Shown here in pieces: positions 1-6,576 of a DNA stretch of 11,908 nucleotides. Position 1 is the stretch's first letter. Each line of letters starts with the position of its first letter. Both the position numbers and the translations under genes were made by a program. Source of the DNA: Gyrodactylus bullatarudis (Eukaryota; Platyhelminthes; Monogenea; Gyrodactylidea; Gyrodactylidae); NCBI GenBank assembly GCA_012064415.1, contig SSNU01002954.1, positions 1-11,908 on the forward strand. The letters are read 5' to 3'. The notes below the pieces were generated by a model. That model was not told the DNA's origin. It was given only the letters and a program-made list of their open reading frames with translations, and did no database searches.

Positions 1-420
1 GAATGTTTCAAAGCCAATGTCCGTTTCAACTTCCATTTTCGTTCTGTTTGGAATGCAAAATTTCGGTCCAAGGCTCAAAACCTGTTTAGCAAATAGGGAA
101 AGATTGAGACCTGCAAAGTTAAAAACACATGAATTAAACTCTGGAAAAATTGCTTCATCCTTATTCTCGAGAATAGATTTAAACAGCCGGATTTTCTTTC
201 TCTCGTAAAGTTTAGTAGTTATTTCATTGATCGCAATTAAAACCTTTTCTTTGAGTTCGTCTGGGATGGGATTCAAATCGTTGAAGGCTGCTGATTTTTG
301 GAATTGATATTCCTCCATCTTTGACTTATGTTCTATTGTCCACTTCGTAACTAGGTCAGCTGCATTTTCTGTGGTAAGAGGAACACGACTATTTCTGACC
401 TTTGTCCAAGTAAAACCATA
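1..420 (-). pseudogene. PLE copy B, N-terminal fragment (runs off the window)
   Basis: Read on the minus strand from 420 to 1, this is one nearly continuous frame. It contains the stretch LSLGPKFCIP followed by VETDIGFETF at the window edge, and the matching residues LSLGPKFCIP and VETDVGFEMF occur in the plus-strand PLE at 9915-10000. This region lies upstream of the RT palm in PLE proteins. The fragment also carries an acidic/basic helical stretch (INEITTKLYERKK) that recurs in degraded form in copy A near 3390-3360. It starts directly after the C-terminal tail of copy A, so the two are in head-to-tail order on the minus strand. The rest of the protein lies beyond position 1, so whether copy B is intact cannot be judged. 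Confidence 0.7.
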
Positions 421-860
421 ACCACATTGTTCTCTGCAATTTGGATTGAGCTAGTAACCGGACTCTCTGCTCACAACTTTGCGACCTTTGCTAACCTTTT
501 CTCGTCCATGAATCGCTTCTTACCTGTGAAACCCAATCGGTAGCTATATCCATTTGCTAGCTCAAATCAGGCTTGTCTACTTTTTTATTACCGGCTTCGG
601 CCATCCCTAGGATTTGTTCTCTCATGGTCCGACAGCTACTTGGATTGGTTTGGAACAAGATACTGAAATTGCTCACATCAGTAGTCTGATTTGTTAGATG
701 TTCTTTTAATTTCCCGTTGCTCCTTTTTCGCACTTTAACAGGTCTCACCGTTTGGCCGACGGAGGCAGATCTACATTCACATTTGAAAAGAAAAATTATT
801 TCTTTCTTTTCCAACAGGATCTTGGTTTTAAGCCAGGAATTATTCTTGTTTTTTTTTCGG
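421..860 (-). pseudogene. PLE copy A, GIY-YIG endonuclease domain and C-terminal tail (broken)
   Basis: The minus-strand frame 814-557 reads IIFLFKCECRSASVGQTVRP, which aligns with FIYIIKCRCESLYIGKTVRP in the plus-strand PLE near 11480-11540. It continues with a TTDVSNFSILFQTNP block matching TADVSNLSIIYQADP there. This is the PLE-type GIY-YIG nuclease that nicks target DNA. The first motif has Phe where Tyr is expected, and the YIG motif reads SVG, so the nuclease is probably dead. Past a frameshift the tail (about 545-425) matches the tail at 6200-6060, with RFMDEKRLAKV against RFKMIKKLAKV. The upstream end meets a foldback element at 875. The 20 bases before it are T-rich and cannot be assigned. 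Confidence 0.75.
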
Positions 861-874
861 TTATATATATGTTA

Positions 875-1033
875 CAGTATATTCTTAAAATTAGTTTCTT
901 TCTAAATATCCTAGTATAATCTTAAAACCAGTACAAAACTAGTATATCCTTAAAATAATTAAAATTTCAAGAATATCCCAATCTCGTACTGGGCTGGTCA
1001 AGTTTGTCTTTTTTCTTATTCAAAAGTTTCAAG
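875..1033 (+). repeat. Left inverted arm of the older foldback element
   Basis: This arm pairs with 1547-1694. Both arms share the inner block CTCGTACTGGGC and the run AAGTTTGTCTTTTTTCTTAT. The left arm carries a small insertion that partly repeats its own sequence (CCAGTACAAAACTAGT against ACTAGT). Confidence 0.85.
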
Positions 1034-1546
1034 TGTCATAATTTTTATTTATTTGAACAAGACAGGGAATGATGGCATTTAGAATTACATTTCTTTTTAC
1101 AATTACACGAATTACTTTGACAGGAGTATTTTTGAGCTCATCAAATTGTTAAATGATGAAAATCAGCTCTCGATCTCAAAAAATTGTAGATTTAGATCAT
1201 TGATATGAATGAAATACCATACTATAATAAAGTATCATTTTATTCTCAAAATAATACATTATAAGACTTTGAATCCTGATGATATAGAAGAAAAATTATA
1301 AATTTAAATGGTTTTCAGAACAGATAGAAAAGTTGGTTGAAAAGCTTGTGAAATCTAAGATTATCCCTCCAAATCCTCCAAATATTTTTTGAAAGCTTCG
1401 CTTGCTTCTTCTGACTTTGACATGACTAGACAATAAAGTGATAAAACACAAAAATGATTTTCACGACGTCTGTCAAATTTTTATTTGATTGGTTGTTTTG
1501 ATTTCGGAGGAAAAAATAAATGTGACAAATTCCATACTGATATTAT

Positions 1547-1694
1547 CTTGAAACTTTTGAATAAGAAAAAAGACAAACTTGACAAGCCCAGTACGAGATT
1601 AGGATATTCTTAAAATTTTAATTATTTTAAGGATATACTAGTTTTAAGATTATAATAGGATATTTAGAAAAAAACTAATTTTAAGAATATACTG
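1547..1694 (-). repeat. Right inverted arm of the older foldback element
   Basis: This is the reverse complement of 875-1033 with a handful of differences and without the short insertion. It ends in ATATACTG immediately before the flanking TTA. Confidence 0.85.
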
Positions 1695-1697
1695 TTA

Positions 1698-1937
1698 CAT
1701 ATATAGTTTGTGACTGGGAAACGTCTTTTTTGTAATCTCGAACAGTTTATTATTCAAGATTCGATGTACTGCTTCCCCTTTGAAAGGCAACTTCAAATAA
1801 AATAGAATCAATTCATCAACTTCTTTCTCAGCTTTTGATGTCAGGTTCGAATGCTTATCGATAAAAGCTTCAGGATAACCATCTGACATTAGAAGTTTTT
1901 TTTCAGAATCAATCTGTCTTTACTTTTGTTGGCTTCC
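1698..1937 (-). pseudogene. PLE copy A, linker between RT and endonuclease
   Basis: The minus-strand frame 1889-1695 reads SDGYPEAFIDKHSN and then YLKLPFKGEAVHRILNNKL. The plus-strand PLE at 11258-11398 has KDYPTAFIKAHSN and YLKLPFKGDTAKQILNNKL. The order and spacing are the same, so this is the segment between the RT core and the GIY-YIG domain. It is cut off on both sides by foldback elements, and its last codons run into the TTA flank of the 875-1694 element. A frameshift separates it from EANKSKDRLILKKN-like residues at about 1935-1890. Confidence 0.75.
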
Positions 1938-2167
1938 AAAGATAACACGGCGTGTCACTTTTTTTCGATCTAGAGGTATCAAAAAAAACTAAAATGATCC
2001 TGATCCGAAATTTGACGCAGATTCTGTATCTGGTCTCAGAATTCACGAATTGAATTCATTTTTGGAGATATTCGCAAAAAACGAATTTTCCCAAAACTGG
2101 AGTTACTAATTGATTAAAATCATTAAGAGAAATTAACTAATTGCCCAACAACTGAATATCATTAAAT
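1938..2167 (+). repeat. Left inverted arm of the young foldback element
   Basis: This arm is nearly identical to the reverse complement of 2519-2748. It includes CGATCTAGAGGTATC, GACGCAGATTCTG and CCCAACAACTGAATATC. The one difference seen is in the A-run near 1985, where this arm has A and the other implies T. Confidence 0.9.
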
Positions 2168-2518
2168 ATATAGAGATATGAAACTCTGAAAATTATATTT
2201 ATAATATTATGAATAAATAATAAATTAATAAAATATATATATAATGTTTCATATCTTTCAAAAATATAAAAAAATTCCTATACTAAAAAGCTCTATCCAT
2301 GATTTGATAAAGAAAGAGTTAATTGAGAAAATCACATGATTAAACTCGAAAAAAAAGGGTTGATCTATTTGAAGCTGTGAGTTAATTTGAAAACCCAAAT
2401 TTTCACTCAAATGTTATGTTTTTTTTTCAATAAATTTTACTTGATTTTATTTTCTGCGCAAATTTTTTCTCTTCATCCCGTTTATACATACATCAATCGA
2501 CGCAGAATTTAATTTTCT

Positions 2519-2748
2519 ATTTAATGATATTCAGTTGTTGGGCAATTAGTTAATTTCTCTTAATGATTTTAATCAATTAGTAACTCCAGTTTTGGGAAAA
2601 TTCGTTTTTTGCGAATATCTCCAAAAATGAATTCAATTCGTGAATTCTGAGACCAGATACAGAATCTGCGTCAAATTTCGGATCAGGATCATTTTAGTTT
2701 ATTTTGATACCTCTAGATCGAAAAAAAGTGACACGCCGTGTTATCTTT
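2519..2748 (-). repeat. Right inverted arm of the young foldback element
   Basis: This is the reverse complement of the left arm over about 230 bases. A single-stranded copy would fold into a very stable hairpin with a loop of about 350 bases. Confidence 0.9.
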
Positions 2749-3150
2749 CGATTTTTCAAAAATTCATTTATTACTAGACTTTTCTTCTGTCAAGCTGGAC
2801 TGAAACTCAGAAAAGGCATGAAATGAGAAGGAACTAACTTTTTCCTGTATATACTTTTCTGGGCAATTTCGCTACTTTTGGTGACCAGAACATCTAGGAA
2901 ATTTAGTGACATATTATCCTCGTCTTTCTTAGTGAATTCAATATTTGGATGCATTGAATTTAGACTTGAAAGGATTGAATCAATGTCTTTGCTTTGATCC
3001 AGGACCAAAAATGTATTATCTAGATACCGTGCGTACAGTTGAGCTCCTGTAATGAAAGTGTTCATTCAACTTAATTATAGAGAGGCAAAAAAATATATCA
3101 GCCAAAAGGGGACCTATCGGACTCCCCATCGCGACTCCATGACGAAAAAA
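2749..3150 (-). pseudogene. PLE copy A, reverse transcriptase C-terminal half (catalytic residue lost)
   Basis: On the minus strand, GVAMGSPIGPLLADIFF (about 3138-3088) is RT motif B and YARYLDNTFLVLD (about 3030-2990) is motif C. The matching motifs in the plus-strand copy are GVAMGSPLGSLLADVF and YMRFVDDTLMVL. The second metal-binding Asp of motif C is Asn here, which should abolish polymerisation. Downstream residues (MHPNIEFTKKDED, NFLDVLVTK, FMPFLSFS) follow the family order, and a frameshift then leads to TEEKSLVINEFLKNRK before the foldback insertion at 2748. Motif A (FDVxSLFT) is absent because of an internal deletion. Confidence 0.8.
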
Positions 3151-3410
3151 ATGTTTCTATTCCAACATCCGTTTCAACTTGTACTTTATTTCTATTGGGA
3201 ATGCAGAATTTTAGTCCGAGACTTAAAACCTGTTTAGCATACAAAGAAGAGTTTTACCTGAAAAATTGAAAATACAGGAATTAAATTTAGAGAAAATTGC
3301 TTCATCTTTACTCTCGAAAATAGACTTAAAAGAATTTGAGGTGGACCATATTCTCCGATAGTAATTTTGTGATTCGGTTCATTAATATAAAGTCGGAAGT
3401 AACGTCAAAC
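3151..3410 (-). pseudogene. PLE copy A, N-terminal region
   Basis: Minus-strand translation gives KSIFESKDEAIFSKFNSCIF, matching KSILENKDEAIFPEFNSCVF in copy B (about 180-121). After a frameshift it gives a version of the LSLGPKFCIP / VETDVGFE block (about 3225-3160). Directly after this block the sequence jumps to RT motif B. In the plus-strand copy the same two points are about 0.85 kb apart. The copy therefore lacks the N-terminal half of the RT palm. The similarity to copy B fades above about 3400. Confidence 0.7.
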
Positions 3411-3461
3411 ATCTTCAAAAATATTATCTGTTTCCAATGAAGAACTCATTGCGAGGATTCA

Positions 3462-3536
3462 TAGATGACAAGTGAATATTTAGGGATAAAGCTTATATTT
3501 CACCGGATTTCATCAGACTCTTACACCGGCTAGATA
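3462..3536 (-). ncRNA. Hammerhead-ribozyme-like motif, copy X
   Basis: The minus strand carries CTGATGA (3516-3510), eight bases, GAAA (3501-3498), a short A/T stem around AAGC, and the triplet ATC (3487-3485). This is the order of a hammerhead core: CUGAUGA, helix II, GAAA, helix III, NUH. The flanks can form a short interrupted helix I. It lies between an older PLE tail and the N-terminus of copy A, on the same strand. Type I hammerheads are known from the terminal repeats of animal PLEs. The eight bases between core boxes form at best a weak helix II, so activity is uncertain. Confidence 0.5.
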
Positions 3537-3599
3537 TATATATACAATTTTGAACCTGATAAAATGTTTAATAAAATCCTCTGATTGATTCAATCGGAT

Positions 3600-3855
3600 T
3601 TAAGCACAATAAAGGGGAAGGAGGGATTGGTTGTTTTTCTCAAGGATCATTGTTTCCTCCTAACGTATCTATCTTTTGTTGGTTGCCCACTTATACTTTT
3701 ACGTTTTCTGCCCTTCTTGATTATTGCAGGTGCAGGTTTCTTATCATTTTTATTTCCGGCTAATTACAGGCTGAGAGATGATTAAATTAGCAACTTTAGT
3801 TGACTTTTCTGAGTTTTCACTTTTTCTCTCATTTGTACTTGCTACTTGGGTACTT
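3600..3855 (-). pseudogene. PLE C-terminal tail, degraded
   Basis: Minus-strand translation of about 3850-3780 gives SENSEKSTKVAN, followed by ISQPVI. These align with SANQKKLTEVSN and INSQPVI in the tail at 5980-5880. At the DNA level the match runs over TTACAGGCTG and surrounding bases. Stops break the frame. On the minus strand this tail is followed by the hammerhead-like motif at 3536 and then by the N-terminus of copy A, so it is the end of an earlier PLE unit in a tandem array. Confidence 0.6.
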
Positions 3856-3925
3856 TTTGTATAAAATTCATAAAGCACGCTGCTTCTATAGAAACAAGAC
3901 AAGGAACATGCTTGTTGGGAATATA
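3850..3925 (-). repeat. Dispersed repeat R2, copy 1 (inverted relative to 9447-9520)
   Basis: The reverse complement of this stretch matches 9447-9520. The shared core is TTGTCTTGTTTCTATAG, then AGCAGCGTGC, then ATT/TTAT-rich sequence. It starts where the PLE tail similarity ends. It could be a short mobile element or the remnant of one. Only two copies are seen in this window. Confidence 0.6.
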
Positions 3926-4068
3926 GAGAAATCTGGAACGTATAAATTTCAATCCTTGTCGATAATAGTTGAATTTTTTTCTGGTCTAGAATGTCTAGAA
4001 TTCAACTATATTGTTCAAGTAAAAAAAGTCTTGTACAATTACAAATATTTAGTTAGTTTATAAATAAC

Positions 4069-4680
4069 TTGAACGTTTCAATATTTTTGATTATTTTAAA
4101 ATTAATAGGCTTCGAAAAGTTGAAATCATCGATGGATTCTTTAACTACTGAATTCAAATTAGATCTTGACTTAAAATTCAAATATTTGAAAGAGAACATA
4201 TGGGTTGAATTGGATGTTTCTTCCTCAATAATTATATTTGATAAAAAATATGAGATTACTGTATTTTCAAATGCTATTTTTAATGACATGAAACAAGATA
4301 TATCATTACGATTTCAAAACTCAAATGATTTTTTTACACAACTTAAAAACATTTTGTGTAAGTTTGAAATACCAAAAGTAATTTATCTAGCAAATTGGAA
4401 ACTGAAAACTGAATATATCATGTTTTCAACAGTAAAGTTAGATTTTTACACTCAAATTGACAAACTGAATTATGATTTAAAGAATGGAAAAATAGTGGGT
4501 GAAAAAAAAGACGTTGGATTAAATTTCATTGATATTTCTTATCATACATGTATTTTTGATGTCAGAAAGTATAAAATCAACAAAGCTCTTTTGGAATCAA
4601 ATCATGAAAGAATCAATGGAATTTATATTGAAAAGAGGAAAATCAATTTTCAGTTGGAGCAACGTAAGATCAATTTATAA
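4069..4680 (+). CDS. Unidentified open frame, repeat-family block 1
   Basis: This frame of 203 codons is open, with its first ATG at 4132 (182 residues). I do not recognise the protein. It is rich in Lys, Asn, Ile and Phe, with alternating hydrophobic segments suggesting beta strands and no signal peptide or clear membrane span. From about 4085 its translation aligns weakly with the joined exon pair 6438-6511 and 7602-7832: FEKL against IENL, LDLDLKFKYL against VDLDSKYLHL, and NDFFTQLKNIL against HDLLTRLMKIT. A splice-like AG ends at 4108 and a GTAAGT lies at 4358, exactly where block 3 has its own GTAAGT. The frame nevertheless stays open for another 320 bases. It may be an exon, a gene with retained frame, or a duplicated pseudogene. 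Confidence 0.4.
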   Translation: MNVSIFLIILKLIGFEKLKSSMDSLTTEFKLDLDLKFKYLKENIWVELDVSSSIIIFDKKYEITVFSNAIFNDMKQDISLRFQNSNDFFTQLKNILCKFEIPKVIYLANWKLKTEYIMFSTVKLDFYTQIDKLNYDLKNGKIVGEKKDVGLNFIDISYHTCIFDVRKYKINKALLESNHERINGIYIEKRKINFQLEQRKINL

Positions 4681-5085
4681 TAAGACTGCAGTCAGTACTT
4701 CAATTTATTAGTCAAATGTTATTACGTATTTTTTACTCTAAATATTTTATTACATATTATTAAGCGCATTTAAGTAATTTCGATTGGACTGAAGCAAACT
4801 TCAAAACATTTCGTCCGAGTAAAGGGGAATATACTGTATATGAGATAATTTATGAATTATTTTTGTCAACCATGGTTCTTATCTATCAATTTTGAGATTT
4901 TTAGTTGATATAATATTCGGATTATTTAACTAAACTGTAAAAAAAATATAAAAGGATTACATTTTTTGAAAAAGTCCTGAATGGATAATTATATTTTCTG
5001 ATTAAAAGCGCTAATGATCATAAATCTAGGAATATATCGAGCTGCTGTTTTGTACATTGTCAAGAAAGCATTAATTTCTAGATGA
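4681..5085. other. AT-rich non-coding stretch
   Basis: Apart from repeat R1 at 4776-4875, I see no gene, RNA or structured repeat here. The sequence is AT-rich with short homopolymer runs. Confidence 0.5.
4776..4875 (+). repeat. Dispersed repeat R1, copy 1 (direct with 9303-9425)
   Basis: This stretch shares GGACTGA, CGTCCG(A/G)GTAAAG, GGAATATAC(T/C)GTATATG and GATAATTTAT followed by TTATTTTTGTCAAC with 9303-9425. The other copy has about 30 extra bases after GTATATG. Both copies lie on the downstream side (minus-strand sense) of a hammerhead-like motif, so R1 may be part of a PLE family's 5' region or an independent short repeat. Confidence 0.65.
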
Positions 5086-5135
5086 AATTCATCTTTGTTC
5101 GAGATTCCTCTTCTGGACAAAAAATTTATTTTTAG

Positions 5136-5233
5136 ATTAGGTTCGACTTTTGCTTTAGTTTTCTGTAAAAATCAAATTACTATTTTGTATCATGAAAAGG
5201 TCCTAAAGTTCCATCATAAATTAGCTCAAATAA
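5136..5233 (+). CDS. Possible exon, repeat-family block 2
   Basis: The frame is open from 5086 to 5281. A strong acceptor-like TTTATTTTTAG ends at 5135, and GTAAGA begins at 5234. The translation includes FCKNQITILYHEKV and HKLAQI. The last residues resemble the ends of blocks 1 and 3 (an L-x-x-I pattern just before the donor), and the donor falls after the first base of a codon, as in the other two. The similarity is short and could be chance. No function can be assigned. Confidence 0.2.
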
Positions 5234-5530
5234 GTAAGAAACAAAAATTACTTCCGATGAAATTTTTATTGGGTTTTAATTAGTCGTACAGGTGTATTAG
5301 GAAGTGTCCATACATAGATAACGTATGACTGAATGCTACTCATGTAGTCATAATTATAGACTGAATTAATTCTTCACTATCTTTTACATGGTAAGAAGGA
5401 AACAATAGTTTTTACATTTCAAGGTTCATTTTATATTCTTTGAGGGGAGCAATGTTCACTAAACATTCTCATATAAAATATCTAGTGAAAAAAGTACAAT
5501 GAAATTTTATATATTTTGTGGAAAATAATG
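5234..5530. other. Non-coding stretch
   Basis: No open frame, RNA gene or repeat could be supported between the possible exon and the PLE terminal region that starts near 5530. Confidence 0.45.
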
Positions 5531-5740
5531 CCGAGCTTCTTCTAGAATATTTTCTGATGACGAAGGTAACTTCATAAGGAATTAGAAGTCAAGTGAATAT
5601 TTAGTGATTAAGCTTATATTTCACCGGATCTCATCAGACTATTACACCGGCTTGATATTTATATTACATTTTTGAGCATATGAAAATTCCTCTTATTGGT
5701 TCAAATGGTTTTTAGGGATAAAACATAGGGGGTGAGAGTT
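5530..5740 (-). repeat. PLE terminal (pLTR-like) region, copy Y
   Basis: Three regions share a run of matches in the same order: 3400-3620, 5530-5740 and 9630-9800. The shared parts include GCCGAGCTTCTTC (5530s and 9630s), AAGTGAATATTTAG, the TACACCGGC block, and a downstream TCCTCTTATTGGTT-type stretch. In copies X and Y, a recognisable minus-strand PLE tail lies just upstream on the minus strand. This fits the junction region of PLE tandem units. Confidence 0.55.
5582..5655 (-). ncRNA. Hammerhead-ribozyme-like motif, copy Y
   Basis: The minus strand shows CTGATGA (5637-5631), eight bases, GAAA (5622-5619), an A/T-rich stem around AAGCTT, and ATC (5608-5606) as cleavage triplet. The flanks pair as helix I: TAGT with ACTA next to the core, then GGTG with CACT or CAAG with CTTG further out, separated by an internal loop as in natural type I hammerheads. 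Helix II is short and contains a G-U pair and a mismatch. It follows the PLE tail at 5813-6322 on the same strand. This is the best preserved of the three copies. Confidence 0.55.
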
Positions 5741-5812
5741 GATTAAAATTGTAATAGTCTCCAGGGTTGATTGAGTTATCTTCTCTTCCCGAATTCATCC
5801 ATCGATAATTGC

Positions 5813-6322
5813 TCACTGTATCTTTTTCGTTTTTTTCCCTCTTTTTGTGTTGTTGGGAGGGAGGTTTGGTTTCTCTGTACTAGCATTAATTACAGGCTGT
5901 GAATTGATTTGATTACTAACTTCAGTTAGTTTCTTCTGGTTTGCACTTCCATTCTCACTTGTAATTGTTGCTGGGGCAGAGACATCGGGTTGATTGCATT
6001 GAGACGTAGTTTCAACTACTTGCTCGTTTGATTCACTAATTGGTTTTGCATCAACTTTTTGGCTCTCTGCAACTTGGGTTGAAGAACAAAGAGGTGGGTC
6101 ATTGAGGATTTTAGAAACCTTCGCAAGCTTCTTTATCATTTTGAATCGCTCCTTTCCTTCATAGCCTAACTTTGTAGCTAGTTCTTTTTGTTTGCACAGG
6201 ACAGGTTCGAGTTTGTTTATAAAGTGGGCTTCCGTCTTACTCAGCTCTTTTTCCCTGACCGGACGTGGATCATTTGGGTTGGCCTGGTAAAGGATACTGA
6301 AGTTGTTCACATTTGCCGTTTA
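5813..6322 (-). pseudogene. PLE C-terminal end with long polar tail (frame intact)
   Basis: The fragment begins with TANVNNFSILYQANP, matching TADVSNLSIIYQADP of the plus-strand PLE, and contains EAHFINKLEPVLCKQKELAT, matching EAHFINKLKPILCKQKILAN. This is the last part of the GIY-YIG domain. After it come KLGYEGKERF and KLAKV, also found in copy A. Then follow about 90 residues rich in Ser, Thr, Gln and Asn, ending in the basic run KRGKKTKK, a possible nuclear-localisation or nucleic-acid-binding tail. The frame has no stops over about 165 codons although the upstream protein is missing: similarity stops at about 6322 in unrelated sequence. Part of the tail is repeated in degraded form at 3850-3740. 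Confidence 0.7.
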
Positions 6323-6437
6323 TATATTTGTTGAAAAAATGTGAATATACACAAATCAATGAAGGTGTAGTTTTACTCACCTGTATCAGTTTTGATTGTA
6401 TTAAACCTAGCTTGTATAACTAAGATAATTTTCACAG

Positions 6438-6511
6438 GTTAGTTGAAATGGCCCAAATTGATATCGAAAATTTGATGATTGCTCTAGGAAAATGGTGCAA
6501 TACTGTCGAAG
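6438..6511 (+). CDS. Possible exon, repeat-family block 3, first part
   Basis: A good acceptor (ATTTTCACAG, ending at 6437) opens this stretch, and AAG followed by GTATAA closes it at 6511. The translation is VEMAQIDIENLMIALGKW followed by CNTVE. It starts with one base of a split codon and ends with one base, which fits the two-base start of the exon at 7602. Joined across that junction, the product aligns with block 1 from about 4085 onward (DIENL against GFEKL, and DLD next to the junction). No known family is recognised. Without splicing the frame would continue to a stop at 6574-6576. Confidence 0.3.
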
Positions 6512-6576
6512 GTATAATAAGATATAATCTTCCAATAAGTAATCGACGTCTGATTGAAAAAATAAGAGAGTGTTAA

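Larger units (their letters stand above)
875..1694. mobile_element. Foldback (long-TIR) non-autonomous DNA element, older copy
   Basis: The element starts CAGTATATTCTTAAAATTAG and ends with the reverse complement. Its inverted arms are 875-1033 and 1547-1694. The left arm has about 12 extra bases near 935-950, and scattered substitutions separate the arms. The trinucleotide TTA flanks both ends (872-874 and 1695-1697), consistent with a 3-bp target duplication. The wider flanks are themselves palindromic (ATATATGT on one side, ACATATAT on the other). The 513-bp interior has no open frame worth reporting. It interrupts PLE copy A between its RT/endonuclease linker and its GIY-YIG domain. A 3-bp TWA duplication is known for PIF/Harbinger elements and 3-bp duplications for CACTA elements, but the superfamily is not proven here. 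Confidence 0.8.
1938..2748. mobile_element. Foldback (long-TIR) non-autonomous DNA element, young copy
   Basis: Two inverted arms of about 230 bp (1938-2167 and 2519-2748) differ at only one base that I could find. The ends read AAAGATAACACGGCGTGTCAC. The 351-bp interior is extremely AT-rich and has a smaller internal inverted repeat around 2173-2187 and 2246-2260 (core GATATGAAA). There is no open frame, so it is non-autonomous. It splits PLE copy A, whose coding similarity resumes on both sides (EFLKNRK on the right, EANKSKD on the left, minus strand). I could not find a convincing target duplication. AAAG on the left and CTTT on the right are inverted and therefore part of the arms. The superfamily is unknown. 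Confidence 0.85.

Noticed and set aside
17..208. Plus-strand open frame
   Set aside because: It is antisense to the PLE copy B N-terminal region, which matches other PLE copies.
717..905. Plus-strand open frame
   Set aside because: It is antisense to the copy A endonuclease, and its end lies in the foldback arm.
2168..2260. AT-rich run that could be read as a microsatellite
   Set aside because: It is irregular and lies inside the foldback interior, where a small inverted repeat explains it better.
3052..3237. Plus-strand open frame
   Set aside because: It is antisense to PLE copy A RT motif B and the N-terminal block.
3585..3785. Plus-strand hydrophobic open frame that looks membrane-like
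   Set aside because: The opposite strand aligns with a PLE tail, and hydrophobicity is expected when a polar A-rich tail is read backwards.
4053..4289. Minus-strand open frame
   Set aside because: It is a shadow of block 1, and only the plus strand shows similarity to the other blocks.
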